64,000 nt of DNA from Bradyrhizobium sp. 195. GTDB taxonomy: Bacteria > Pseudomonadota > Alphaproteobacteria > Rhizobiales > Xanthobacteraceae. The stretch is taken from the NCBI RefSeq assembly GCF_023101665.1, contig NZ_CP082161.1, positions 2,170,001 through 2,234,000 on the forward strand, read 5' to 3'. Each line of letters opens with the position of its first letter. Position 1 is the stretch's first letter. Positions 19,262 to 28,031 of the stretch are shown piece after piece. Both the position numbers and the translations under genes were made by a program. Under the pieces are notes generated by a model that saw only the letters and a list, made by a program, of their open reading frames with translations, made no database searches and was not told the origin of the DNA.

Positions 19262-20074
19262 TCAACCCACCCCGTTCCGTTTCAAGATCATCTCCATCGC
19301 CTCCGCAAAACCGTCCTGCTCGTTGGTCGCGGTGACGTGGGTGGCCTGGTCCTTGACGTTGTCGGCGGCGTTGCCCATGGCGATCGAGACGCCGCTGACG
19401 GCGAACATCGCGAGGTCGTTCTGCATGTCGCCGATGGTGGCGACTGCGTCGGTGGCAATCCCCAGGCGCTTGGCCATCGCCTCGACGAACGTGCCCTTGT
19501 TGAAGCCGGGTGGGGTGATGTCGAGATAATAGGTCTGCGAGCGCACGGCGGTGGCCTCAACGCCGAGCGCGTCCTGCATCGCCTTCTCGCAAGCGGCGAG
19601 GCCGGGGGCATCGGCACTGGCGCCGACGATCTTGCAGGCGCTGGCAAGGTAAGGCGAGAAGTCGGTCACGATGGTGGGATCGGAGCGGATCGTGTGCTGC
19701 TCGTGCGCGACGTACTTGCCGCCGGGGTTGTCGATCAGCCATTTGTCGGTGGTGAAGAGCCAGATGTCGGCGCCGAACTCCCGCAGAATTTGCAGGGACC
19801 GCTCCGCCGCCCCCGGCGGAATGAGATGCTGCTCGACCGGCCTCAACTCGGGATCGACGATCGAGGAGCCGTTGAACGGACCGACCGGAAGCCACAGCGC
19901 CAGCGGCTCGATCAAAAAGCGCATGCCGATGGCGGGGCGGCTGGAGGTGATGGTGAAGCCGATGCCGGCCTGGTGCAGCCGCTGCACCGCGGACCTCGCA
20001 TGTTCGGTCAGCGTCTTGTCCTTGGTCAGCAGCGTGCCGTCGACGTCGGACACCACGAGTGAGATTTTCGTCAT
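19262..20074 (-). CDS. HAD-superfamily (Cof-type, IIB) phosphatase
   Basis: A 270-residue protein with the HAD motifs in order: DVDGTLL (motif I, nucleophile Asp10 near the start), TSSRP (motif II region), a Lys before the third motif, and GDMQNDLAMF with GVSIAMGNA (motifs III-IV). The large cap between motifs II and III makes it Cof/IIB type. Such enzymes dephosphorylate sugar phosphates or related small phosphates; the substrate is not predictable. It is the last gene of the pentose-phosphate operon, 25 bases after the gluconokinase gene, so a sugar-phosphate substrate is a reasonable guess. Confidence 0.85.
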   Translation of the reverse strand: MTKISLVVSDVDGTLLTKDKTLTEHARSAVQRLHQAGIGFTITSSRPAIGMRFLIEPLALWLPVGPFNGSSIVDPELRPVEQHLIPPGAAERSLQILREFGADIWLFTTDKWLIDNPGGKYVAHEQHTIRSDPTIVTDFSPYLASACKIVGASADAPGLAACEKAMQDALGVEATAVRSQTYYLDITPPGFNKGTFVEAMAKRLGIATDAVATIGDMQNDLAMFAVSGVSIAMGNAADNVKDQATHVTATNEQDGFAEAMEMILKRNGVG

Positions 20075-20099
20075 GGCAGGACCTAACGTTCCTCTTGCC

Positions 20100-20630
20100 T
20101 CAGCGTTTCGCGCCGCCCAGTTTCAGTTGCCGCACGATGCCATCCACGATCGCCTCCACGGTTTCGTCGATCGAAACGGTGATGACGTGCTCGCCCGCCT
20201 CCGGAGGCTCCAGCGTGTCGAACTGGCTCTTCAGCAATCCGGGCGGCATGAAATGGCCTTTGCGCTGCGCGAGCCGCTCGGCGATCAACTCCTTGGTGCC
20301 CTTCAGGAAGACGAAGCGGACGTCCTCGCGTCCGCGCAGCAGCACGTCGCGATAGGTGTGCTTCAGCGCCGAGCAGGCGATGATGATGTGCCCGCCGCCT
20401 CCGCAGACCCGCGCGATCTCGTCGGCGATGGCGTTGAGCCAGGGCCAGCGGTCCTCGTCGGTGAGCGGATGGCCCGTCCGCATCTTCTCGACATTGCTTG
20501 CGGGATGGAAGCTGTCGCCGTCCTCGAAGCGCCAGCCAAGCCGCTCGCCGAGCGCCTTCGCAACCGTGCTCTTGCCCGAACCCGACACGCCCATCACGAT
20601 CAATGCACAAGGTGCTTCAACGCTCGCCAC
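20100..20630 (-). CDS. gntK: Gluconokinase
   Basis: A 176-residue P-loop kinase with Walker A GVSGSGKST, then FEDGDSFHPASNVEKMRTGHPLTDEDRWPWL, the strongly conserved gluconokinase signature, and CSALKHTYRDVLL. It phosphorylates gluconate to 6-phosphogluconate, which enters the Gnd or Entner-Doudoroff step. The GTG at 20630 was selected because the domain starts immediately after it; it lies 14 bases inside the 3' end of pgl, implying coupled translation. The longer frame upstream only reads through pgl out of frame. Confidence 0.93.
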   Translation of the reverse strand: MASVEAPCALIVMGVSGSGKSTVAKALGERLGWRFEDGDSFHPASNVEKMRTGHPLTDEDRWPWLNAIADEIARVCGGGGHIIIACSALKHTYRDVLLRGREDVRFVFLKGTKELIAERLAQRKGHFMPPGLLKSQFDTLEPPEAGEHVITVSIDETVEAIVDGIVRQLKLGGAKR

Positions 20631-21366
20631 GAATGTCCTCCGGAAGCGCGGCCTGGTCGACCAGACAGACGGTCTCACCATTCGAGCGCGCGCGTAACGC
20701 CGGCAGAGTCTCGCCATTGAGGAGGCGCGTCAAGATCGCCTGCTTGTCGTGCCCGGCAATCTCGAACAGCATTTCACGACAGGAGGCCAAAGCGGGCAGG
20801 GTGAGCGAGACCCGCGGCACGAAGGGGGCGACATTGGCCTTGGGCACCCCGACCACCCAGCGTTCGGTCTCCTCGATTTCGGAGAAGCCGGGAAACAGCG
20901 AGGCGGTGTGGCCGTCGGGGCCGACGCCCATCAGGACCAGGTCGAACAGCGGCCGCGCCGGATCGAGGTTTTCGGCGCCGTAGAAGGCTTGCAGCTCGCG
21001 CGCATAGGCCTCGGCGCTGCGATTGGGATTGTCGGCTGTGGTCGGAATCGGATGGACTTGGCCTGAAGGCGCATTGCGGTCGAGGAAGGTCGCGCGCGCC
21101 ACCGCCATGTTGTTGAGGGGATCGCTTTCCGGCACGAATCGCTCGTCACCGATGAACCAATGCACGCGCTCCCACGGAATCGCGCCGCGCCAGTCGTCGC
21201 TTCCGAGCAGTTGATAGAGCTTCTTCGGGCTGGAGCCGCCGGTCAGGCAGATTGCGATGCGGCCGGGATTGGCGGCGATCCGCGCCATCACCCGTTCGGC
21301 CGCGGCCCGCGCCAGAGCTTCGGCGTCGACCGCGACGATCAGCTTAGGCTGGTCGGCCGCTGCCAT
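20617..21366 (-). CDS. pgl: 6-phosphogluconolactonase
   Basis: A 249-residue protein of the DevB/SOL family that hydrolyses 6-phosphogluconolactone, the product of Zwf. It shows AICLTGGSSPKKLYQLL, VHWFIGDERFVPESDPLNN and LMGVGPDGHTASLFPG, the three conserved family blocks. The ATG at 21366 shares one base with the zwf stop, so the 48-codon upstream extension was discarded. The gene overlaps gntK downstream. Confidence 0.95.
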   Translation of the reverse strand: MAAADQPKLIVAVDAEALARAAAERVMARIAANPGRIAICLTGGSSPKKLYQLLGSDDWRGAIPWERVHWFIGDERFVPESDPLNNMAVARATFLDRNAPSGQVHPIPTTADNPNRSAEAYARELQAFYGAENLDPARPLFDLVLMGVGPDGHTASLFPGFSEIEETERWVVGVPKANVAPFVPRVSLTLPALASCREMLFEIAGHDKQAILTRLLNGETLPALRARSNGETVCLVDQAALPEDIRGER

Positions 21367-22877
21367 CACGAAAACTTCCGCCAGCTTCGCCCGTCGCGTC
21401 GGAGCAGCTCGTCCGCGCAGGCCGGGCCGTCGCCGCCGGCCTGATAGGTCTCGATGCCATTCGTGCCCGCGCTGTTCCAGGCGTCCAGGAACGGCTGCAC
21501 CGCCTGCCACCCGGCTTCGATGCCGTCGGCGCGCTGGAACAGAATGTTGTCGCCGATCATGCAGTCGTAGATCAGCGTCTCGTAGCCGGTCGAGGGATCA
21601 GCGCGGAAATAATCGCCGTAGCGGAACTTCATCTCGACGCCGTCGATGGTGACGCTCGGCCCCGGGATCTTGGCGTTGAATTGTAACTCGATAGTCTCGG
21701 TCGGAGCGATGCCGATAGTGAGGAAATTTTGCGAGAGCCGGTCGACCGTCGTGCCTGAGAACATCGACAGCGGCGCCTGCTTGAACTTGATCGCGACTTC
21801 GGTTCGCTTGTGGCCGAGCGCTTTCCCGGTGCGCAAATAGAAGGGAACGCCGGCCCAGCGCCAATTGTCGATCATCAGCTTCAGTGCAACAAAGGTCTCG
21901 GTGGTGCTGCCGGGCTTGACGTCCTCGGTCCTGCGATAGTCCGGGATCTCGTCGTCGCCGATGCGCCCTGCGAGATATTGCGCGCGCACCGAATTCCTCA
22001 GTGCTTCCTCCGGGCTCGGCTGTTGGATCGACGTGAGCACTTCCGCCTTCTCGGAGCGCACGGAATGCGCATCGAATCGCGCCGGCGGCTCCATCGCGAC
22101 CAGCGACATCAGCTGGAACAGATGGTTCGGCACCATGTCGCGGAGCGCGCCGGTGGCGTCGTAGAAGCCGCCCCGATGGCCGACGCCGAGCTTCTCCTCG
22201 ACCGTGATCTGGATGTGGTCGATATGGTTGCGATTCCAGATCGGCTCGAACATGCCGTTGGCAAAGCGCAGCACCAGGATGTTCTGCACCGTCTCCTTGC
22301 CGAGATAGTGATCGATCCGGTAGATCTGGTGCTCGTCCATGATCTTCAGCAGCTCGGCGTTCAGCGCCCGCGCCGAGGCGAGGTCGGTGCCGAACGGCTT
22401 TTCGATCACCAGCCGGCGCCAGGCGCCGTTCTCTTTCGTCATACCGGTGCGGCCGAGCTCGCGCGCGGTCGGTGCGAACGCGGCCGGCGGGGTCGCGAGG
22501 TAGAACAGGCGGTTGCCGCCGGTCTCCTGGGCGCATTCCAGCGAATCCAGATGTTCGCGCAGGCGATCGAACGAGGGCGGGTCCTTCGGATCGGCCTCGA
22601 CGAAGGTCACGCATTGCAGCAGCTGTTTCGCGACAACGTCGTCGACGGGGCGGGTGGCGAACTCGCGCAGGCCCTTCATCAGGCTGTCGCGCAGCTCGCC
22701 ATCCGACTGCGCCTTGCGGCCCACGCCGACGACGCAGAATTTCTCCGGCAGCATGTTTTCCGCCGCCAGATTGTAGAGCGACGGCATCACCAGGCGATGG
22801 GTGAGGTCGCCGGTGACACCAAAGATGACGAAGGCGCAATTTTCCGGCTTGCGCTTTGTTTCCGGGTCTTTTGTCAC
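21366..22877 (-). CDS. zwf: Glucose-6-phosphate 1-dehydrogenase
   Basis: A 503-residue enzyme that oxidises glucose-6-phosphate with NAD(P)+. It contains the Rossmann motif GVTGDLTHR (about 20-28), VIEKPFGTDLASA and the substrate-binding RIDHYLGKETVQN, all canonical. The GTG at 22877 is preceded by GAAGG; the frame runs 66 codons further upstream into gnd, but those residues are not Zwf-like. It lies 28 bases after gnd and shares a base with pgl. Confidence 0.95.
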   Translation of the reverse strand: MTKDPETKRKPENCAFVIFGVTGDLTHRLVMPSLYNLAAENMLPEKFCVVGVGRKAQSDGELRDSLMKGLREFATRPVDDVVAKQLLQCVTFVEADPKDPPSFDRLREHLDSLECAQETGGNRLFYLATPPAAFAPTARELGRTGMTKENGAWRRLVIEKPFGTDLASARALNAELLKIMDEHQIYRIDHYLGKETVQNILVLRFANGMFEPIWNRNHIDHIQITVEEKLGVGHRGGFYDATGALRDMVPNHLFQLMSLVAMEPPARFDAHSVRSEKAEVLTSIQQPSPEEALRNSVRAQYLAGRIGDDEIPDYRRTEDVKPGSTTETFVALKLMIDNWRWAGVPFYLRTGKALGHKRTEVAIKFKQAPLSMFSGTTVDRLSQNFLTIGIAPTETIELQFNAKIPGPSVTIDGVEMKFRYGDYFRADPSTGYETLIYDCMIGDNILFQRADGIEAGWQAVQPFLDAWNSAGTNGIETYQAGGDGPACADELLRRDGRSWRKFS

Positions 22878-22905
22878 GAAATGTCGGCCTTCGTTTTGTT
22901 GCGCC

Positions 22906-23910
22906 TTACTTGGGCTTCGCTGCGCCCGGCTGCTTCGGCTCCTTGTGGCCGCCGAAGCCTGCGCGCATCGCGGAAAGAATTTTTTCGGCGAAGGTGTGGT
23001 CCTTGCGGGAACGGAAACGTGTGTAAAGTGCCGCGGTGAGGACCTCGGCCGGCACGGCCTCGTCGATCGCCGCATTCACGGTCCAGCGTCCTTCGCCGGA
23101 ATCCTCGACAAAGCCGGAATATTCGGCGAGCGCCGGACTGTCGGCGAGCGCGGTTGAGGTCAGGTCGAGCAGCCAGGACGGGATCACCGAGCCGCGCCGC
23201 CACACCTCGGCGATGTCGGCGAGATCGAAGTCGTAGCGGTGATCAGCCGGCAGCGCCTCGATGTTGGCATTCTTGAGAATGTCAAAACCTTCGGCATAGG
23301 CCTGCATCAGGCCGTATTCGATGCCGTTGTGGATCATCTTGACAAAATGGCCGGCGCCGACGGGGCCGGCATGGACGTAGCCCTGCTCGATGCGGGGATC
23401 GCGGCCCTCGCGTCCTTCCGTGCGCGGAATGTCGCCGGCGCCCGGCGCGAGCGCAGCGAAGATCGGATCGAGGCGGTCGACGACCTGCTTCTCGCCGCCG
23501 ATCATCATGCAATAGCCGCGGTCGAGGCCCCAGACGCCGCCGGATGTGCCGACGTCGACATAATGGATGCCGCGCACCTTCAGTGCCTTGCCGCGGCGGA
23601 CGTCGTCCTGCCAGAAGGTGTTGCCGCCGTCGATGATGACGTCGCCGGCCTGCATCACGCCCGCAATCGTCTCGATCGTCGTCTCGGTGATGTGCCCCGC
23701 AGGTAGCATCACCCAGGCCGTGCGCGGCCGCTCGAGTTTCGAGATGAATTCCTCGAGCGTCGCAGAGCCCACTGCACCGTCGGCGGCAAGGCCAGCGACG
23801 GCCTTGGCGTCCTTGTCATAGACCACGGTCGAATGTCCGTGGCGCATCAGGCGGCGAACGATGTTGCCGCCCATTCGGCCGAGGCCGATCATGCCGAGTT
23901 GCATTTGCAA
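22906..23910 (-). CDS. gnd: 6-phosphogluconate dehydrogenase (decarboxylating), short form
   Basis: A 334-residue enzyme that converts 6-phosphogluconate to ribulose-5-phosphate. It has the nucleotide-binding motif [16 protein letters not shown], the substrate motif [21 protein letters not shown] and [19 protein letters not shown] with the catalytic lysine. At this length it is the short YqeC/GndA type, often NAD-linked, rather than the 470-residue NADP enzyme. It lies six bases after tal-pgi. Confidence 0.93.
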   Translation of the reverse strand: MQMQLGMIGLGRMGGNIVRRLMRHGHSTVVYDKDAKAVAGLAADGAVGSATLEEFISKLERPRTAWVMLPAGHITETTIETIAGVMQAGDVIIDGGNTFWQDDVRRGKALKVRGIHYVDVGTSGGVWGLDRGYCMMIGGEKQVVDRLDPIFAALAPGAGDIPRTEGREGRDPRIEQGYVHAGPVGAGHFVKMIHNGIEYGLMQAYAEGFDILKNANIEALPADHRYDFDLADIAEVWRRGSVIPSWLLDLTSTALADSPALAEYSGFVEDSGEGRWTVNAAIDEAVPAEVLTAALYTRFRSRKDHTFAEKILSAMRAGFGGHKEPKQPGAAKPK

Positions 23911-23916
23911 TATTCC

Positions 23917-26766
23917 TTAGTTCAGCGCGTCGTTGAGCGCCGCATTGAGTGCGGCAAGACCCTTCTTGAGCCCGCCCTTGAGGTGAACGCGCAGCGCGCG
24001 CCGGCCGCGATCGGTGAGCACGTCGAAATCGCCGCGCGCCTGCGCCGCCTTGATCACGCCGAAGCTCGCCTTCTGGCCGGGCACCGCGAGATCCTTGGCA
24101 TCGTCGGCCGTGATCTGAAGGAACACGCCGCTGTCGGGCCCGCCCTTGTAGGCCTGCCCGGTCGAGTGCAGGAAGCGCGGTCCGAACTCGGCGCAGGTCG
24201 CGACATGCCGCTTCTCGCGCACCTCGAGCCGCATGGCCTGGAGGGCATCGATCGTGATCTTGTCACGTGCGATGTAGCCGAGCAGGGCGACATAGTCGCC
24301 TTCGCCCGAGCGCGAGAGGTGCGCCTTCAGCCAGGACGTGAGATCGCCGTTGGCGCCGGCGGCGCGCAGCGCCATTGCGTTAGCCTCGTCGGTGTAGAGA
24401 TCGGCTTCATCCGTGCTGACCACCGGCTCCTCGGCCGGCAGCGCGCCGGTCTTCTCGAACGACGCCGTGAGTTCGCGGGTCTTGATCTTGGCAGCTTCCA
24501 CGTCCGGCTGGTCGAACGGGTTGATGCCAAGGATCGAGCCCGCCACTGCGGTCGCCATCTCGAAGCGGAAGAACTCCTGGCCGAGATGGTCGATCGACTT
24601 CATGACGATGCGTACCACGGGGTGGCCGGCCGCTTCGATCGCGGCAAGCTTGGAATCATGGGCAGCGTCCGCCTCGCCCTCGATGCGGATGTCGATGAAG
24701 AACCGGTCGTTGCCGTAGACCGATGGGTCGCCCAGCGGCTCGCCCTCGATCGGGATCAGGCCCTTGCCCTCCTTGCCGGTCGATTCCGCGATGAGCTGCT
24801 CGGCCCAGGCGCCGAAATCGGTGATCTTCTTCGACGACAGGATCGTCACCTTGTCGCGGCCTTCAAGGCCGGCGTGGCCGATGGCGAGGCCGAGCTGCAC
24901 GCCCGGATTTTCACTCGGCGGCACGTCCGGTCCGCAGGAGCGGGCCATCGCCAAGGCATGCTTGACGAAGGTCTTGACGTCGATGCCGGCCGTTGCCGCC
25001 GGCACCAGGCCGAACGGCGAAAGCACCGAATAGCGTCCGCCGATCGAGGGCTCGCCATGGAAGATGCGGGCGTAGTTGAGGCTCTTGGCCGTCTTCTCCA
25101 GCGACGAGCCCGGATCGGTCACCGCGATGAAGCGATGGCCGGTCTTCACCTTCGGCCCGACCGCCTTGGCAACCTGCTCATGAAAATAGTCCTTCATCGC
25201 GTTCGGCTCGGTGGTGCCGCCGGACTTGCTCGACACGATGAACACGGTGTTGGCGATGTCGATCCTGGCTTCCATCGCCCGCACCTGGGCCGGATCGGTG
25301 GAATCCAGCACGTGCAGCTTCGGGAAGCCCGGCTTCTTGCCAAAGGTCTCGGCCAGCACTTCCGGGCCGAGGCTCGACCCGCCCATGCCGAGCACGACGG
25401 CGTCGGAGAATTTCTGGCCCTTCACCCGGCCCGCATAGTCCTCGTAGTCGGCGACGTCGGCCTTGGCGGCGCTGTCGAGCCAGCCGAGCCATTTGTCCTC
25501 GTCCGTGCCTGTCCAGACCGACTTGTCACGCTGCCATAGCCGGCGGATCTTGGCGGAGGCGCGCCATTCTTCGGTGCTCTTGGCAACGGCCTTGCCGAGG
25601 CCGTCGCCGAGCGAGAGGAGCTGCCGATCGAGCGCGGGCCCGAGCACGGTCGCGCGCTTGTGCGCGACGGCGCCATAGAGCTTGTCGGCCGCGTCGGCGA
25701 ACAGCTTGACACCGTCCTTGACCAGCTCCTCGGTGATGGCGTCGAGCGAGATGCCGGAGCGCTCGAGCTCTTCAAGCACGCGCCTGGCGTCATCGACATT
25801 CTCTTCAAGGCTGTCGCGCGGCTTGCCGTGGTCGCGGAACGCATCCAGCGTCGTCGGCGGCACGGTGTTGATAGTGTCGGGGCCGATCAATTCTTCGACA
25901 TAGAGGACGTCGCTGTAATCCTTGTTCTTGGTACCGGTCGAGGCCCACAGCATGCGCTGCGGCTTGGCGCCCTTGGCGGCGAGCTTGTCCCAGCGCGGAC
26001 CCGAGAACAGGCGCTTGTAGTCCTGGTAGGCGACCTTGGCGTTGGCGATCGCGACCTTGCCCTTGAGCGCGGCGAGCCGCTCCTTCTCGCTTGGATCGTT
26101 GGCGCGGGCGATCTTCTCGTCGAGCTGCTTGTCGACCACCGAGTCGATGCGGCTGACGAAGAAGCTCGCCACGCTCGCGACATGCGAGGGATCGCCGCCG
26201 CCAGCGACGTATTTCTCCAGGCCGGCGATGTAGGCTTCGGCCACTTCCAGGTAGACCGCCTTGGAGAACAAAAGCGTGATGTTGATGCTGATGCCGTCGC
26301 CGATGAGTGTCTCGATCGCCGGCACGCCCTCGGGCGTCGCCGGCACCTTCACCATCAGGTTCTTGCGGCCAACGTCCTTCCAGAGCCGCCGTGCTTCAGC
26401 GACCGTGCCGGCGGTGTCCATGGCCAGATAGGGCGAGACTTCCAGGCTGACATAGCCGTCGCCACCCTTGAGGCGGTCATAGACCGGGCGCAGCACGTCG
26501 GCTGCGTTCTGGATGTCCTTGACCGCGACGGCCTCGAACAGGTCGGCCACGGTCCGGTCGCCGCGTTTCAGCGCCTTGCCGATCGGAGCGTCGTATTCGT
26601 CCGAGCTGCCGATCGCCTTCTCGAAGATCGAGGGATTGGAGGTGACGCCCTTGACGCCGTCGGTGTCGATCAGCCGCTTCAGGTCGCCCTTGGCGATGAA
26701 GCCACGAGCGAGGAAGTCCAGCCAGACGGCCTGGCCGTGCTTTTCCAGTTCTTTGACGGGATTCAT
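23917..26766 (-). CDS. Bifunctional transaldolase / glucose-6-phosphate isomerase
   Basis: A 949-residue fusion. Residues about 1-365 are transaldolase (TSNPSIFEKAI; Schiff-base Lys140 in NLMVKVPATPEG; RMLWASTGTKNKDYSD). Residues about 390-949 are phosphoglucose isomerase (MGGSSLGPEVLAETF, VSSKSGGTTEPNA, GRYSVLSPFGLVPA). It joins the non-oxidative pentose-phosphate branch to the hexose-phosphate pool in one chain, a fusion known from several alphaproteobacteria and some other bacteria. It is the first gene of the operon tal-pgi, gnd, zwf, pgl, gntK, HAD. Confidence 0.95.
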   Translation of the reverse strand: MNPVKELEKHGQAVWLDFLARGFIAKGDLKRLIDTDGVKGVTSNPSIFEKAIGSSDEYDAPIGKALKRGDRTVADLFEAVAVKDIQNAADVLRPVYDRLKGGDGYVSLEVSPYLAMDTAGTVAEARRLWKDVGRKNLMVKVPATPEGVPAIETLIGDGISINITLLFSKAVYLEVAEAYIAGLEKYVAGGGDPSHVASVASFFVSRIDSVVDKQLDEKIARANDPSEKERLAALKGKVAIANAKVAYQDYKRLFSGPRWDKLAAKGAKPQRMLWASTGTKNKDYSDVLYVEELIGPDTINTVPPTTLDAFRDHGKPRDSLEENVDDARRVLEELERSGISLDAITEELVKDGVKLFADAADKLYGAVAHKRATVLGPALDRQLLSLGDGLGKAVAKSTEEWRASAKIRRLWQRDKSVWTGTDEDKWLGWLDSAAKADVADYEDYAGRVKGQKFSDAVVLGMGGSSLGPEVLAETFGKKPGFPKLHVLDSTDPAQVRAMEARIDIANTVFIVSSKSGGTTEPNAMKDYFHEQVAKAVGPKVKTGHRFIAVTDPGSSLEKTAKSLNYARIFHGEPSIGGRYSVLSPFGLVPAATAGIDVKTFVKHALAMARSCGPDVPPSENPGVQLGLAIGHAGLEGRDKVTILSSKKITDFGAWAEQLIAESTGKEGKGLIPIEGEPLGDPSVYGNDRFFIDIRIEGEADAAHDSKLAAIEAAGHPVVRIVMKSIDHLGQEFFRFEMATAVAGSILGINPFDQPDVEAAKIKTRELTASFEKTGALPAEEPVVSTDEADLYTDEANAMALRAAGANGDLTSWLKAHLSRSGEGDYVALLGYIARDKITIDALQAMRLEVREKRHVATCAEFGPRFLHSTGQAYKGGPDSGVFLQITADDAKDLAVPGQKASFGVIKAAQARGDFDVLTDRGRRALRVHLKGGLKKGLAALNAALNDALN

Positions 26767-27092
26767 GATGCTTATTTATCTCCAAGCCTGCGGGCGAGGG
26801 GTTTCCGCGCCGGTCCTGACGCGCTATCCTCTAACTTACATGCTCCCGGGAGGGAACCAATCAAGGGTACAGGCGTCATACCCTCCGGTGTAACTCCGTC
26901 GCGATCATGGCGATCCGGGCGGGAGTAGCCCTTGTTGCGTAAAAAGTCTTGGCCGAAGGTTCGGCCGGGTCTCGTTGCGTAACGTCGGCCGCTTCGTTCT
27001 GTCGGCCAGTGGCTGCGTGGAGTGCCATCAGCGGATTCCGGTCCGTCTGGTGTATCGTGGCTTGGCCGCGAATGGCTATGCTGGGGAAAAGC
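26767..27092. promoter_or_regulatory. Divergent intergenic region with a 16-bp palindrome and flanking direct repeats
   Basis: No credible gene lies in these 326 bases. They hold GGCCGAA-GG-TTCGGCC (26951-26966), flanked by two copies of GTTGCGTAA at about 26934-26942 and 26974-26982, 40 bases apart. The block lies between the divergent tal-pgi operon and the membrane-protein gene and could be a regulator site. No clear -35/-10 pair was identified. A GGAAC-N16-CGTC element (26853-26877, plus strand) only partly fits EcfG. Confidence 0.4.
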
Positions 27093-27734
27093 ATGCAGGC
27101 TCAAAATGACGGTGTCGCCTTCGCCGTCGCCAACAGTGCGTCGCCGGTCGCGCCGGCCGGATGCGTCGACGCACCGCACGATCTCGAAATCGGTCCGTGT
27201 ACGACCTCGCTGCGACTGCTGGTCGCGGCGGGCTTTGCCATGACGCTGCTCAGCGCGAGCCTCGCCTTCGACTGGTGGGATGGTCTTGGTGAGTACGACA
27301 CGATGGTCGGATTTGCCGGCGTCGTGATTTTCGCCCTGGTGACCATCCGGCTGATCTGGATGCTCCCGGCCGAGCGGGGAGCGGTGGTGGTGGTGACCTC
27401 CTACGGCATCCGCGATCTCCGCATCGGCAATGAATTTCTGCCGTGGGATTCGATAGCGGAGATTTCGGCTGAAGAAGGCGGCCGCAAGATGATCGTGCTG
27501 ACGCCGACCCCGGGCTTGCAGCGCCAGCTCGACAGCATCCGCACCTTGGCCGGTTGCGCGCAGGACGGTCGCATCGTCATCCGGTCGGAGGGCCTGGCGG
27601 CCGATTTTGATACACTGCTGCGCGCTTGTCGCGACTGTCACATTGCAGCCGCCAGTCCGCGCGCCGCATTGCAGCAGGAAGATGAACGCGGCACCCAAGG
27701 CGGCGCTCAAGGCTTCGCCGTACAAGCGTCATAA
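27093..27734 (+). CDS. Membrane protein with PH-like domain, function unknown
   Basis: About 213 residues from ATG 27093, chosen for the GGGGAA ribosome site 6 bases upstream; the frame also contains ATGs at 27072 and 27078. An N-terminal soluble stretch is followed by two membrane helices (SLRLLVAAGFAMTLLSASLAF and TMVGFAGVVIFALVTIRLIWML). After these comes a soluble part (VVVVTSYGIRDLRIGNEFLPWDSIAEIS) that resembles a bacterial PH-like, STM3941-type fold. I do not recognise a function. It is transcribed toward prkA, which has its own promoter. Confidence 0.65.
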   Translation: MQAQNDGVAFAVANSASPVAPAGCVDAPHDLEIGPCTTSLRLLVAAGFAMTLLSASLAFDWWDGLGEYDTMVGFAGVVIFALVTIRLIWMLPAERGAVVVVTSYGIRDLRIGNEFLPWDSIAEISAEEGGRKMIVLTPTPGLQRQLDSIRTLAGCAQDGRIVIRSEGLAADFDTLLRACRDCHIAAASPRAALQQEDERGTQGGAQGFAVQAS

Positions 27735-27971
27735 GATCGCCGCGCGCGGATCGCTATGCTGCGGTGCCGGATGGACTCATCCCCGGTAACGCCCGGATGT
27801 TGCGACCAAGTGACAATTTCTGGAAATGAGCCAATATAGACAGAGATTCGCACAAATTACGGGCAGGTGCCTGTTCGTAACTCAGCGACTGCCTACGTTG
27901 TGCGTTGCGTCGTGTTGGCACCCGGGTGTCCAATGATCGTCATGTGCTCACGCTGATTCGAAACGGCCTGA

Positions 27972-27997
27972 GGAACGGTCCGGCAACTGCTTTCGTT
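27972..27997 (+). promoter_or_regulatory. EcfG-type general-stress promoter of prkA-yeaH-spoVR
   Basis: GGAAC (27972-27976), 17 bases, then CGTT (27994-27997): a perfect match to the alphaproteobacterial general-stress (EcfG/PhyR) consensus. Transcription would begin about 7-9 bases later, giving a leader of roughly 27 bases with a GAGGG ribosome site before ATG 28032. In enterobacteria the same genes are under RpoS or nitrogen-stress control, so EcfG control here would be the functional parallel. Confidence 0.75.
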
Positions 27998-28031
27998 TCA
28001 GCTTGTAGCGGAACTCACGCGGAGAGGGATC

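Noticed and set aside
26853..26877. GGAAC-N16-CGTC upstream of the PH-like membrane gene
   Set aside because: One mismatch in the core -10 and over 200 bases from the start; too weak to call.
26772..27725. 317-codon minus-strand ORF opposite the PH-like membrane protein
   Set aside because: No recognisable domain or ribosome site; the plus-strand frame has two membrane helices and a good ribosome site.
27916..27931. Sigma-54-like TGGCAC-N5-TGTCC before prkA
   Set aside because: The -24 half is good but the -12 half lacks the invariant GC; the EcfG match 40 bases downstream is far better.
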